Positions 29,672 to 38,638 are shown, counted from the stretch's first letter. The stretch is 64,000 nt of DNA from Burkholderiaceae bacterium (GCA_913776825.1 CAJYPV010000018.1:1-64000), one strand, 5' to 3'. A program made the numbers and translations. The notes: generated by a model from the letters alone, not told the origin.

Positions 29672-30253
29672 TCAGGCCGCCGCAGGCGCGGGCGGCGCGT
29701 CGAAGATCAGGCAGGTGGTGCTGCCGTGCGCATAGAGCTTGCCGTCCGGGCCGACGAGATCGGCTTCGGCGGTGGCCATCTGACGGCCGACATGGCGCAC
29801 CCGGCCGATGGCGCGCACCAGCGGCACCCGGTCATGCAACGCGCGCACCAGGTTGATCTTGAGCTCGAGCGTGGTGTAGCCGCGTCCCGGCGCGAGCGTG
29901 GTGTGCACCGCGCAACCGAGCGCGGAATCCAGCAGCGTGGCGAACCAGCCGCCATGCACCGTGCCAAGCGGGTTGTAGTGGCGGAACTTCGGCGTGCCCT
30001 GGAAGGTGACTTCTCCGGTCGCGACCGAGACGAGGGTGAAATCCATCGTGTCCGCGATGGGCGGCGGCGGGAAGCGGCCGTCCAGCAAGGCCTGCATCTG
30101 CTCCAGCCCGGTCAGGCCGGCCACGTCGGACGGGGAGGCCACGCCATGGTCCCGGCGCATGCGGCCCCGCACGGCGGCGGCTTCGGCCTGCCATTGCGCC
30201 AGGACATCATCGGGGGTGCGGCCAGCGCTGGCGGCGGGCGAAGTCGCGCTCAT
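29672..30253 (-). CDS. PaaI-family hotdog thioesterase
   Basis: A 193-residue protein whose C-terminal two thirds is a hotdog-fold acyl-CoA thioesterase domain. The signature NPLGTVHGGWFATLLDSALGCAVHT (near residue 100) and TTLELKINLVRAL are typical. The physiological acyl-CoA is unknown. The ATG giving MSATSP is preceded by AGGAG. The first 55 residues form a helical extension (DDVLAQWQAEAAAVRGRM) often seen in this subgroup. It lies alone between eda and xth. Confidence 0.85.
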   Translation of the reverse strand: MSATSPAASAGRTPDDVLAQWQAEAAAVRGRMRRDHGVASPSDVAGLTGLEQMQALLDGRFPPPPIADTMDFTLVSVATGEVTFQGTPKFRHYNPLGTVHGGWFATLLDSALGCAVHTTLAPGRGYTTLELKINLVRALHDRVPLVRAIGRVRHVGRQMATAEADLVGPDGKLYAHGSTTCLIFDAPPAPAAA

Positions 30254-30430
30254 CGGTACTCCTGAAAAGGGATCGGCCTTCAAGAATACCGCCCATGGCG
30301 CGAGCGGGCTGTCGCCGCTTGTGGGTCATTGATCGCTCAACCACCCCGAGACGGGCGCTGGTCGCATCGGTCGCGACACCCGCTGAGGCGTCGGTCGCCT
30401 GATGGGGACGCGGGAGCGGACGAGGCGTGC

Positions 30431-31195
30431 TCAGTCCAGCGTGACGATCACCGGTGCATGGTCGCTGGGGCGCTCGTTCTTGCGCGGCAGCTTGTCGATC
30501 ACGCAGGCGGTGACCTTGGGGCGCAGCGCTTCGCTGACGAGGATGTGGTCGATGCGCAAACCCTGGTTCTTGCGGAAGGCGAGGTTGCGGTAATCCCACC
30601 AGCTCCAGCTTTTCGGCGGTTGCTCGAAGAGCCGGAAGGCGTCCACCAGACCGAGGTCCAGCAGCGCCTGGAAATGGGCGCGCTCCTGCGGTGTGCAGTG
30701 GATCTGTCCGGCCCAGGCGACGGGGTCGTAGACGTCGCGGTCTTCGGGAGCGATGTTGAAGTCGCCCATCAGCACCAGTTGCGGATGCTGCTTCAGTTCG
30801 TCCATCACCCAGGCGCGCAGGCCGTCCAGCCAGGCCATCTTGTAGGTGAACTTGTCGCTGTCGGGCGCCTGACCGTTGGGGAAATAGGCACCGATCACGC
30901 GGATGCCGCCGACCGTTCCGGCGATGACGCGGGCCTGCTCATCCGCATAGCCGATGATGTTCTTGACCACCGACTCCGCCGGCTCGCGGCTGATCAGCGC
31001 CACGCCGTTGTAGGTCTTCTGTCCGAACCATTGCACCTGGTAGCCGGCGTCCTGCAGCGCCTGCTGCGGGAATTTGTCGTCGGTGAGCTTGGTCTCCTGC
31101 AGCACGATCGCATCGACCGGATTGGCGCTCAGCCAGTCCAGCAATTGGGGCAGCCGGACGGCCAGGGAGTTGACGTTCCAGGTGGCGAATTTCAT
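30431..31195 (-). CDS. xth: Exodeoxyribonuclease III
   Basis: A 254-residue AP endonuclease/exonuclease of the Xth type for base excision repair. It has MKFATWNVNSLAVRLP (metal-binding Asn), QETKL with the catalytic Glu near residue 35, MGDFNIAPEDRDV with the Asp and Asn near residue 145, and SDHAPVIVTLD at the C-terminus with the catalytic Asp-His. Length is normal. It is divergent from the Fic gene. Confidence 0.96.
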   Translation of the reverse strand: MKFATWNVNSLAVRLPQLLDWLSANPVDAIVLQETKLTDDKFPQQALQDAGYQVQWFGQKTYNGVALISREPAESVVKNIIGYADEQARVIAGTVGGIRVIGAYFPNGQAPDSDKFTYKMAWLDGLRAWVMDELKQHPQLVLMGDFNIAPEDRDVYDPVAWAGQIHCTPQERAHFQALLDLGLVDAFRLFEQPPKSWSWWDYRNLAFRKNQGLRIDHILVSEALRPKVTACVIDKLPRKNERPSDHAPVIVTLD

Positions 31196-31344
31196 GAGAT
31201 CGTGAGCCGTTCAAAGGGGAGGGAGCGCGCGCGCTGCGGGAGTGTCGCTGAACGCGCGGGTCGCTGCGGCGAAGACCGTGCGGACGGTGGGCGGGATCGA
31301 CGTCGTCGTCGCGTGCAGGGCTTGCGTCGCCGGGCCGTGATTCG

Positions 31345-31356
31345 ATTTCTGGAAAT
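31345..31356. promoter_or_regulatory. Small inverted repeat upstream of the Fic gene
   Basis: ATTTC-TG-GAAAT is a 5-base inverted repeat in an AT-rich stretch between xth and the Fic gene, 68 bases before the Fic ATG. It could be an operator for the Fic protein's own winged-helix domain. This is a guess based on place and symmetry. Confidence 0.3.
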
Positions 31357-31424
31357 TGTCGATCAGATGAGACGATTCCGAAAATGGCCTACATTTCAAC
31401 GAGTTGCGTGTTTTGAATCTTCTC

Positions 31425-32579
31425 ATGCAAGAACAGATTCTCGATCTTCTGCGCGCCGCCGGCCCCTCGGGACTCGGCGCCGAGGACTTGCTCGGTGCCC
31501 TCCGCTCGCCCGTGAGCCGGCCGACGCTGAATCGGCATCTCGCCATCTTGCGCGACGCCGGTCAGATTCAAGCTCTCGGACAGGCCCGCGCCACGCGCTA
31601 TCGCGTCAACTCGCCGTTCTCGCGGGCGGACATCGATGCCTATTTCGCCCGGCCCGCCTCCAGCCGCCCCTATGCGCCGTTTCGGGAGGCGTTTCTCGCA
31701 CCGACCCCCAACATCGAGGGCGATCGCGCCGCCCGGCTCGGGGAGATCCAGGGCCTGGCCAACCCGATGGACCGCAAGTATCTGGCCGCGTTCCTCGTGG
31801 ATTTCAGTTGGGCCTCGTCGCTGCTGGAAGGCAGCAGCTACTCGGAGCTCGACACCGAGGCGCTGCTCACCTACGGCCAGCGTGCCCGGGACAAGCCGGT
31901 GGAGGACGCGTTTCTTGCGCTGAATCACAAGCGCGCGGCGGAACATCTCTGGACCTACCGCGCGCTGTCTGTCGAGAACGTGTGCGCGATGCACGCGCTG
32001 CTGACGGACGACCACGGCCGGGAAGAACTGGCGGATTCCGATCATTTTCTGCCGGCTGACCAGCGCGGCGTGCCGCGCGTCTTCAGCGACGTGAATCTGC
32101 AGAACTCGGCCTATCTGCCGCCGTTCCGTCCTGGCACCGATCACGCCCGGCAACTGCTTGTGGAGATCATGACGACCGCCAGCACCTTGCCGCCGGCGGA
32201 AGCGGCGGTCTATTTGCTGACCCGCATCGCCTATGTCCAATCGTTCAGCAACGGCAACAAGCGCACATCGCGGCTGGCGGCGAACATTCCGCTGCTGACG
32301 GCGGGCTGGATCCCGTTCTCGTTCGCGGACGTGAACAAGGCGGACTACATCCGCGGCATGGCCGCCTTTTATGAGCTGGGCGCCATCCAGGTCATCGAAC
32401 AGACCTTCATCGATGGCTATGTGCGATCGATCCTGCGCAGCAGCGACCTGCCGGCGCAGTTGCGGGGCGCGAACGCCGATCCGGATGAGCTCGCGAGTGA
32501 GCTGGTCGCCTACGTGAACGCGGGACAGCGGCCGGTGTCGCCACGGGTCGCCGCGTTCTTGCGGGCACGCGCGCGATGA
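31425..32579 (+). CDS. Fic-domain protein with N-terminal winged helix and altered active-site motif
   Basis: A 384-residue protein. Residues 1-60 form a winged-helix DNA-binding domain (PVSRPTLNRHLAILRDAGQI). Residues 131-136 (SSLLEG) match the [S/T]xxxE[G/N] inhibitory helix of class II Fic proteins. The Fic core follows, but its active-site loop (residues 272-283) reads QSFSNGNKRTSR: the catalytic His of HPFx[D/E]GN is Gln (codon CAA at 32238-32240) and the acidic residue is Asn. AMP transfer by the standard mechanism is therefore doubtful. ATG at 31425 was chosen; a TTG upstream is in frame. No Phd-like antitoxin gene is adjacent. The rest of the domain looks intact, so this is not an obvious pseudogene. 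Confidence 0.85.
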   Translation: MQEQILDLLRAAGPSGLGAEDLLGALRSPVSRPTLNRHLAILRDAGQIQALGQARATRYRVNSPFSRADIDAYFARPASSRPYAPFREAFLAPTPNIEGDRAARLGEIQGLANPMDRKYLAAFLVDFSWASSLLEGSSYSELDTEALLTYGQRARDKPVEDAFLALNHKRAAEHLWTYRALSVENVCAMHALLTDDHGREELADSDHFLPADQRGVPRVFSDVNLQNSAYLPPFRPGTDHARQLLVEIMTTASTLPPAEAAVYLLTRIAYVQSFSNGNKRTSRLAANIPLLTAGWIPFSFADVNKADYIRGMAAFYELGAIQVIEQTFIDGYVRSILRSSDLPAQLRGANADPDELASELVAYVNAGQRPVSPRVAAFLRARAR

Positions 32580-32642
32580 GTCGGCCACGGGTCGTCGATG
32601 AGGTGAGGCTCACCGAGCCGAGGCGCTGAGAACGACCGGCCC

Positions 32643-32661
32643 GCGAGCGCGTGGCGCTCGC
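32643..32661. terminator. Hairpin between the convergent Fic and PPOX-like genes
   Basis: A perfect 8-base-pair stem GCGAGCGC / GCGCTCGC with loop GTG lies between the two stops. There is no T tract on either side, so intrinsic termination is uncertain. Confidence 0.45.
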
Positions 32662-32686
32662 AGAGCCGATCAGCTCGCTTGACCGA

Positions 32687-33223
32687 TCAGAAGCGCAGCA
32701 CGCCTTCGATCGAATCGTCCAGCGTCTTGCCGATGGCCGCGCCGATGGCCATCTTGGCGCCCGCGACCAGGTCGCCGTGCTTGTTGTCCCAGTAATAGCC
32801 GGACACCAGTTGCACCGCGATGGTGGTGATGCGCGAATCTTCCTTGCCTTCGGTGAACCAGGTCTTCATCAGCGGGCTCCACAGCTCCTCGATCTTGGCC
32901 TGATCGCGGGACACGGTGGCGCGGCCTTCCAGGGCCATGAAGCCGGAATGCTCGGTCGCCTGGAAATACAGACGCACCTGCGGATCCGTTGCGAGCTCCG
33001 CATTCTTGTGGCTGTCGGCGGCGCTCATGAACCACATGCGGCCGGCATCGTCGACCTGCAAGGCACCCATCGGACGGCTGCTTTCCGAGTTGCTCATGCT
33101 GGCGCTGGTGCAGAAGAAGCAGCTCTGGTTCTTCTTGATGCCGTCGCGCACGCGCTCGATGGCGTCGGCGCCGCTCAGGTCTTTGCGGTTGTGCTCAGGC
33201 TGTTGACGGTTGATCGAGTCCAT
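32687..33223 (-). CDS. Pyridoxamine 5'-phosphate oxidase-like stress protein (GSP26 family)
   Basis: A 178-residue FMN-binding split-barrel protein similar to Bacillus general stress protein 26. The domain runs from about residue 25 to 150 (SNSESSRPMGALQVDDAGRMWFMS, then VRLYFQA and FMALEGRATV). This is a different branch from PdxH, without its substrate-binding signature, and no reaction is assigned. The ATG giving MDSINRQ is used; a GTG four codons upstream is possible. It lies downstream of folA and the DUF4337 gene on the same strand but 166 bases away. Confidence 0.8.
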   Translation of the reverse strand: MDSINRQQPEHNRKDLSGADAIERVRDGIKKNQSCFFCTSASMSNSESSRPMGALQVDDAGRMWFMSAADSHKNAELATDPQVRLYFQATEHSGFMALEGRATVSRDQAKIEELWSPLMKTWFTEGKEDSRITTIAVQLVSGYYWDNKHGDLVAGAKMAIGAAIGKTLDDSIEGVLRF

Positions 33224-33389
33224 GATGGGCCTCACAAGTTGGGATGGCCCATGCTGGCAAATGGCGTACCGCCACGCACCCGCGCATGCGTCGATCAGGC
33301 CCGACGAGGGGACTGACCCGCGACTGACGCGCGACCGGTCGATTTCCGTCGTGCGCGCTCGATGCGGGCCGTCAGCCGCCGGATCGACC

Positions 33390-33968
33390 TCAGAAGTGCA
33401 GCCAGGCCGCGATGCCCAGCACGATGCCGATGCCGCCCGCGACCAGGGTGGCGCCTTCCATCCAGCGGCGGCGCGTCAGCAGCGCAATCGCGGCCAGGGC
33501 AATGCCGACCTGCAGCACGGTCGTGGCCTGCGCCCAGCGGTGGTGCTCATGCAGCTGCTCGTCGCTCTTGCGGTCCCATTCGGCGGACTTGGCTTCCAGC
33601 GCTTCGGCCTGGGCCTTGATGTCGTTCTTCTCAGACTCGTAGCGAGCGATCTTGTCGCGGTACTTGGCTTTCTGTTCGTCGCTGGGGCTCAGGTCCATGG
33701 CGAGTTCCGCCATGTTCTGCTTGCTGCTCTTGGCCTGGAAGTAGTTCCAGCGGTTCGCCGCTTCGGTCTTGGTGATGGCGGCGTTGTTCTTGTAGAGGCC
33801 GGCATTGGCCTGGGTGGCGCCGCCCATGTAAGAGAAGCAGGCGCCGACGGTGGCCAGCACCGCCGTGATCACCGCCAATTGGCCGGCGAGGCCCTTGGGC
33901 TCATGCTGCGCCGCATGCTCCATTTCATGGTCATGTGGGCCGTGGACGTGGAATTGACCTCCGGACAT
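33390..33968 (-). CDS. DUF4337 membrane protein
   Basis: A 192-residue protein with a His-rich N-terminus (HVHGPHDHEMEHAAQHE), one membrane helix at about 29-50, a charged central coiled region (about 60-140: KTEAANRWNYFQAKSSKQN, KYRDKIARYESEKNDIKAQAEALEAK) and two C-terminal helices (about 148-190). This layout matches DUF4337, a family without known function. It lies 67 bases downstream of folA on the same strand. Confidence 0.8.
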   Translation of the reverse strand: MSGGQFHVHGPHDHEMEHAAQHEPKGLAGQLAVITAVLATVGACFSYMGGATQANAGLYKNNAAITKTEAANRWNYFQAKSSKQNMAELAMDLSPSDEQKAKYRDKIARYESEKNDIKAQAEALEAKSAEWDRKSDEQLHEHHRWAQATTVLQVGIALAAIALLTRRRWMEGATLVAGGIGIVLGIAAWLHF

Positions 33969-34035
33969 GTCGGAACTCTCCAGGAATTGCAGGGATCGGG
34001 ATAGTGAACGTTCGGCGGCCGTGCGCGGGTGTAGG

Positions 34036-34542
34036 TCAGCGCAGGCGTTCGTAGCGAACGAAATCGAATGACCAGCCGTGCCCGCGATCGGCGGGGCTGT
34101 GCTGCGTGCGGCGCGCGGTTTCCTTGAACTGGGCCGGATCGATGGCCGGGAAGAAGGCGTCGGCCTCGAAGGTGTGATCGATGTGCGTCAGCTCCAGGGC
34201 GTCCGCCGACGCCAGCGACTGCGCGTAGATCTGCGCGCCGCCCATCACGAACACCTGCTCCTCGGTGCCGCAGGCGGCGAGCGCGCCGGGCAGTGAATCG
34301 AACACCTCGGCGCCGGGCAGGCTCAGGCCGGGTTGCCGGGACAGCACCAGGTTGCGGCGCTGCACCAGCGGGCGGAATTTCGCGGGGATCGAATCCCAGG
34401 TCTTGCGGCCCATGATCACCGTGTGGCCCAGCGTCAGGGCCTTGAAGTGCGCCATGTCTTCCGGAAGACGGCACAGCAGCTCGTTGTCGCGGCCAATGCC
34501 GCGAGCGCGGTCCAGCGCGGCAATCAGCGTCAGATGGGGCAT
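34036..34542 (-). CDS. folA: Dihydrofolate reductase
   Basis: A 168-residue DHFR that regenerates tetrahydrofolate from the dihydrofolate made by ThyA. It shows LTLIAALDRARGIGRDNELLCRLPEDMAHFKALT, GRKTWDSIP and VMGGAQIYAQ, all in standard positions, with the acidic active-site residue in LPEDM. Length is normal. In related genomes folA commonly follows thyA; here thyA lies about 8 kb away on the same strand, with unrelated genes in between. Confidence 0.96.
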   Translation of the reverse strand: MPHLTLIAALDRARGIGRDNELLCRLPEDMAHFKALTLGHTVIMGRKTWDSIPAKFRPLVQRRNLVLSRQPGLSLPGAEVFDSLPGALAACGTEEQVFVMGGAQIYAQSLASADALELTHIDHTFEADAFFPAIDPAQFKETARRTQHSPADRGHGWSFDFVRYERLR

Positions 34543-34795
34543 TCGAAGACTCCGGAATCAGGCCGCGGACAGAGGCGGCGAAAGCAGCGCCGGATTCTAT
34601 CGGCGCGCCCGGGGTTGATGCCCCGAATTGACGCCGGTCAAGCACCGCGTGTTGACGGTGCACTCAAGCGCGGGAACAGGGACGGTCCGGGTCCGGTACT
34701 AGGCGACGCGCTCCGTGCGCCTCGCCATCTTCCTCTCCGCCTGTGTCCTCCCCCTCGTTTCCCGTCTCGTCCGGTTGCCCGGCCCGGTTCCCCGC

Positions 34796-36943
34796 ATGCA
34801 AGTGACTCTTCAATCCGAGGCCTCCGAATGCGGTCTGGCCTGCCTCGCAATGGTCTGTCAGGCCCACGGTCTGCGCCAGGACCTGGTCGACCTCCGACGC
34901 CGCTTTCCGGTCAGCCTCAAGGGCGCCACGCTCAAACAGTTGATGGCCAACGCGTCGGCGCTGGGGCTGTCCTCACGGGCGCTGCGGCTGGAGCTGGACG
35001 AACTGAGCGCCTTGCAGACGCCGTGCATCCTGCATTGGGACCTGAACCACTTCGTGGTGCTGAAGAAGGTGAGCCGCAGCCGGCGGCATGCCGTGCTGCT
35101 GGACCCGGCCGTCGGCGAGCGGCGACTGCCCTTCAGCGAGATCTCTCGCCACTTCACCGGCGTGGCGCTCGAGCTGAGTCCGAATGCGGCCTTCACGACC
35201 CAGGCGCCCGCGCCACGGGTGTCTCTCAGCGCGCTGACCGGACAGGTCATCGGTCTCAAGCGCGCGATGCTTCAGATCTTCGCGGTGGCGATCGCGCTGG
35301 AGTTGTTCGCCATCGTCGCTCCGCTGTACAGCCAGGCCGTGGTCGACCATGTGCTGACCTCCGGCGACCATGAGCTGCTGACGGTGCTGGTGCTGGGATT
35401 CGGCCTGCTGCTGCTGGTGCAGACGGCCCTCGGGCTCGCCCGCTCCTGGATGGTGATCCTGCTGGGCCAGGTGCTGGCGCTGCAATGGATGGGCAATGTG
35501 TTTGCGCATCTGGTGCGCTTGCCGGTGGCCTTCTTCGAGAAACGCCATCTGGGCGACATCACCTCGCGCTTCGGCGCCGTCAGCGCGATCCAGCGCACCT
35601 TGACGACGGCCGCGATCGAAGCCGTTCTCGACGGGGTGATGGGCGTGGCGGCGCTGATCATGATGTGGCTCTATGCGCCGAAGCTGGCGCTCGTCGTGCT
35701 GGGCGCCGTGCTGGCCTATGGTCTGTTGCGCTGGGCCTTCTACCGACCCTTTCGCGATGCCGCCGCGGAGCGGCTCGTGGTGGCCGCCAAGGAGAACACC
35801 CATTTCCTGGAGACCTTGCGGGCGATCACGCCGCTCAAGCTGTTCGGACGGGAAGACGAGCGCTGCGCCCACTGGCGGAACCTGATCGTCGACGTGCAGA
35901 ACCGCGACGTGCGCACGGCCCAGATGAACATGTCGTTCTCCAGCGCCAACACCTTCATCTTCGGCGTGGAAAACCTGCTGGTGCTGTGGCTGGGCGCGCG
36001 GCTGATCATGGAGGGGTCGGTGTCGGGCGGCTCCAGCCTGACGGTCGGGATGCTCTTCGCCTTCATCGCGTACAAGGGCCAATTCACCGGTCGGGTGTCG
36101 AAGCTGATCGATTACGCGGTCGAACTCAAGATGCTGGGCCTGCATGCAGAGCGCCTGGCCGACATCGCGCTGGAGCCGCCCGAGCGCGATGACCTGCCGT
36201 CGGTCGATCTGGCCCATCTGGCGCCCGGCATCGAACTGCGCGGCGTGAGTTTCCGGTATGGGGAAGGCGAGCCCTGGATCCTGCGGAATGTGGATGTCCG
36301 GATCGAGGCAGGCGAGAGCGTGGCCATCACCGGGCCGTCCGGCGCCGGCAAGACCACCTTGCTGAAGATCGCGCTCGGCCTGCTGGAGCCGACGGAAGGC
36401 GAGGTCGCCTTCGGCGGCATTCCGATGCGGCAGCTGGGGCTGTCGAATGTCCGCCGCCAGATCGGCACGGTCATGCAGGAGGACACGCTGCTGACCGGCA
36501 GCCTGGCGGACAACATCGCCTTCTTCGACTCGCAGCCCCATCTGGAGCGCGTGCAGGCCTGTGCGCAACTGGCCCACCTGCATGACGACATTGTTCGCAT
36601 GCCCATGGGTTATCAGACCTTGGTGGGCGATCTGGGCTCGGGGCTGTCCGGCGGCCAGAAGCAGCGCCTGCTGCTGGCGCGCGCGCTGTACAAGCAGCCG
36701 CGCGTGCTGGCGCTGGATGAGGCGACGAGTCATCTGGACCTGGGCAACGAACGCGCCGTCAATGCCGCCCTGGCGCAGATGAGCCTCACCCGGCTCTTCA
36801 TTGCCCACCGGCCCGAGACGATCGCGAGCGCGCAGCGCGGGGTCCATGTCGAAGGCGGTCAGGTCCGCTTCTGGGCGCCAGGAGCGTCGGCCCTGAAGGC
36901 GTCCGCGCTCGCAGGGCCGCCTCATCCCGCGAACGCATCGTGA
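34796..36943 (+). CDS. Peptidase-containing ABC transporter (C39 type, CvaB/RaxB-like)
   Basis: A 715-residue protein that should cleave a double-glycine leader and export the peptide. Residues 1-130 are a C39 peptidase: QSEASECGLACLAM holds the catalytic Cys (residue 12) and HWDLNHFVVL the His, followed by LLDP with the Asp. Six membrane helices span about 165-430. The ATPase has GPSGAGKTT, LSGGQKQRLLLARAL and VLALDEAT. The ATG giving MQVTLQSE puts the Cys at the normal distance; a GTG 81 bases upstream is possible. The partner HlyD gene follows after 116 bases. No double-glycine peptide gene is visible nearby. Confidence 0.92.
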   Translation: MQVTLQSEASECGLACLAMVCQAHGLRQDLVDLRRRFPVSLKGATLKQLMANASALGLSSRALRLELDELSALQTPCILHWDLNHFVVLKKVSRSRRHAVLLDPAVGERRLPFSEISRHFTGVALELSPNAAFTTQAPAPRVSLSALTGQVIGLKRAMLQIFAVAIALELFAIVAPLYSQAVVDHVLTSGDHELLTVLVLGFGLLLLVQTALGLARSWMVILLGQVLALQWMGNVFAHLVRLPVAFFEKRHLGDITSRFGAVSAIQRTLTTAAIEAVLDGVMGVAALIMMWLYAPKLALVVLGAVLAYGLLRWAFYRPFRDAAAERLVVAAKENTHFLETLRAITPLKLFGREDERCAHWRNLIVDVQNRDVRTAQMNMSFSSANTFIFGVENLLVLWLGARLIMEGSVSGGSSLTVGMLFAFIAYKGQFTGRVSKLIDYAVELKMLGLHAERLADIALEPPERDDLPSVDLAHLAPGIELRGVSFRYGEGEPWILRNVDVRIEAGESVAITGPSGAGKTTLLKIALGLLEPTEGEVAFGGIPMRQLGLSNVRRQIGTVMQEDTLLTGSLADNIAFFDSQPHLERVQACAQLAHLHDDIVRMPMGYQTLVGDLGSGLSGGQKQRLLLARALYKQPRVLALDEATSHLDLGNERAVNAALAQMSLTRLFIAHRPETIASAQRGVHVEGGQVRFWAPGASALKASALAGPPHPANAS

Positions 36944-36966
36944 CGTCGCGCTGACCGGTCCGGTTG

Positions 36967-36992
36967 GAACCCGCGAAGGGTTCTTCAAGAAC
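36967..36992 (+). other. Nested inverted repeats between exporter genes
   Basis: GAACCC-GCGAA-GGGTTC (36967-36983) overlaps a perfect palindrome GTTCTT-C-AAGAAC (36980-36992). They stand between the peptidase-ABC and HlyD genes. They could be a weak attenuator or an operator; there is no T tract. Confidence 0.35.
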
Positions 36993-37059
36993 TATCACCG
37001 CATGCCCGGAGGAACGCCTCGATCGGGCTCGCCACGTTCTATCAACTGGGGGAACTCTC

Positions 37060-38364
37060 GTGACCGGTCAGTCGCTGTTCAGGCAGGAGGTTCTGGCCTC
37101 TCGCCAAGCCCAATGGCTGGGGAGCATTCGCATCGGACGTCCGCCGAGCTTCGCCTGGGTCAGCGGGTTCGCCCTCGCGATGGCCCTGGCCTTGATCGCG
37201 TTCGCGCTTCTGGGTCAGGTGACCCGCAAGACCACGGTGCCGGGACTGCTCGTGCCCAGTGCGGGCTTGCTGCAGCTGACCGCACCGCAGGCGGGCGTGG
37301 TGGCCGACATCCTCGTCGAGGAGGGCGCGCAGGTTCAACCGGGTCAGGCCTTGATGCGTTTGAAGACGGAACACATGACCGCTGGCGGCGAGGTGTCGAT
37401 CCTGAATGCGCAGGCGCTGTCGCAACGCAAGGCCAGTCTGGAGCTGGAGCGCCGCCTGACGGTCCAGCAAGCCCGACAACGGCAGGGCGCCTTGAACGAC
37501 CGGCTGATCAGCCTGGAGGCCGAAGCGCGCCAGGCGCTGGCGGAGCTGGAGACCCATCAAGTGCGCAGCCGCTTGGCGGCGACCAGCGAAGCGCGGTTCG
37601 TGCAATTGGCGCAAAGCGGTTTTGTCTCGGAGGTGCAGCTGCAGCAAAAGCAGGAGGAGCACCTCGATCTGCAACTGCGCGAACGAACGGCCCAACGTGC
37701 CGTGGAAGCGCTGCAGCGGGACATCCACGCCGCGCGTGCGGAGTTGGCAAGCAATGACACGGCGCTGAAAACCAGCCTCTCGCAGATGGACCGAGCGCTG
37801 GCGCAGTTGGCGCAGGAGGTCACCGAGAACAGCGCCCGCACCGGGCTCACCGTGACGGCGTCCCGCGCCGCGCGGGTGACCGCGCTGACGCTGCATCCCG
37901 GTCAGGTGGTGCAGTCGGGCCAGACCTTGATCAGCTTGATGCCGTTGACGCCCGAAATCGCGGGCGCCGCGCCGGATGAGACGCTGGAAGCTCAACTGTT
38001 CGCATCGAGCCGCACGGCGGGCTTCGTCCAGCCGGGTCAATCCGTCCGGCTGCGATATGCCGCTTATCCGTATCAGAAATTTGGCATGGCGGAAGGGCGG
38101 GTGAGCCAGATCAGCCAGACGCCGATCGCGGCCCAAGACCTTCCGGCGGGTCAGGCGCAAGCGCTGTTGACCGCCGCGCAAACCAATGAACCGCTGTACC
38201 GAATCACGGTGCGGCTTCAACGGCAAACCATCGACACCTATGGGCAAACCCAAAGCTTGAAACCCGGCCTGGCGCTGGATGCAGATTTGATTCAGGACAA
38301 GCGCGCGATTTGGGAATGGATGTTGGAGCCGGTGTTGTCGGTGGCGAAGCGGTCGAAAGGATGA
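37060..38364 (+). CDS. HlyD-family membrane fusion protein (CvaA/RaxA-like)
   Basis: A 434-residue adaptor linking the inner membrane exporter to a TolC-type channel. It has a short cytosolic tail, one membrane helix (about residues 30-52), a lipoyl half-motif (GVVADILVEEGAQVQPGQALMRL near residue 88), a long alpha-helical hairpin of coiled coil (about 120-260), and the C-terminal beta-barrel part with KPGLALDADLIQDKRAIWEWM, typical of CvaA-type adaptors. I used the GTG start because GGGGGAA precedes it and the membrane helix is then near the N-terminus. Confidence 0.9.
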   Translation: MTGQSLFRQEVLASRQAQWLGSIRIGRPPSFAWVSGFALAMALALIAFALLGQVTRKTTVPGLLVPSAGLLQLTAPQAGVVADILVEEGAQVQPGQALMRLKTEHMTAGGEVSILNAQALSQRKASLELERRLTVQQARQRQGALNDRLISLEAEARQALAELETHQVRSRLAATSEARFVQLAQSGFVSEVQLQQKQEEHLDLQLRERTAQRAVEALQRDIHAARAELASNDTALKTSLSQMDRALAQLAQEVTENSARTGLTVTASRAARVTALTLHPGQVVQSGQTLISLMPLTPEIAGAAPDETLEAQLFASSRTAGFVQPGQSVRLRYAAYPYQKFGMAEGRVSQISQTPIAAQDLPAGQAQALLTAAQTNEPLYRITVRLQRQTIDTYGQTQSLKPGLALDADLIQDKRAIWEWMLEPVLSVAKRSKG

Positions 38365-38365
38365 G

Positions 38366-38638
38366 GTGCATGCCGCCATGGGATTGATCGATCTCCAAAT
38401 CGGCACCAATTCAGGTGTCTTCGTCTACCTGATGGTCAGGTATGCCAAAGAGATGGGTTGCCGCGACGGGTGGAGATACTTCGCGCTCTTCATCGCCACG
38501 ATCTTCATCGTCAATGCCCTGTTCCTCCAACGGCTCGGCTGGGGGATGGCCCTCTACAAAGCGGCCCTGATCGCAGCCGGCTATGTCGCTGGCGTTCTCG
38601 TCCTGGCGCACTTTGACCGAAGGAAGCGTGCCCGCTGA
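38366..38638 (+). CDS. Small two-helix membrane protein of unknown function
   Basis: A 90-residue protein (86 if ATG at 38378 is the start) beginning 1 base after the HlyD stop. It has two likely membrane helices (about residues 39-53 and 62-81) and a basic C-terminus (FDRRKRAR). I do not recognise the family. Its tight link to the exporter genes suggests a role with them, such as immunity or assembly, but nothing in the sequence shows which. It has no double-glycine leader, so it is not an obvious exporter substrate. Confidence 0.6.
   Translation: MHAAMGLIDLQIGTNSGVFVYLMVRYAKEMGCRDGWRYFALFIATIFIVNALFLQRLGWGMALYKAALIAAGYVAGVLVLAHFDRRKRAR

Noticed and set aside
34333..35373. Open frame across the 5' part of the exporter gene
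   Set aside because: It lies in another frame of a strong C39-ABC gene and its translation is Arg/Pro/Gly-rich without a recognisable family.
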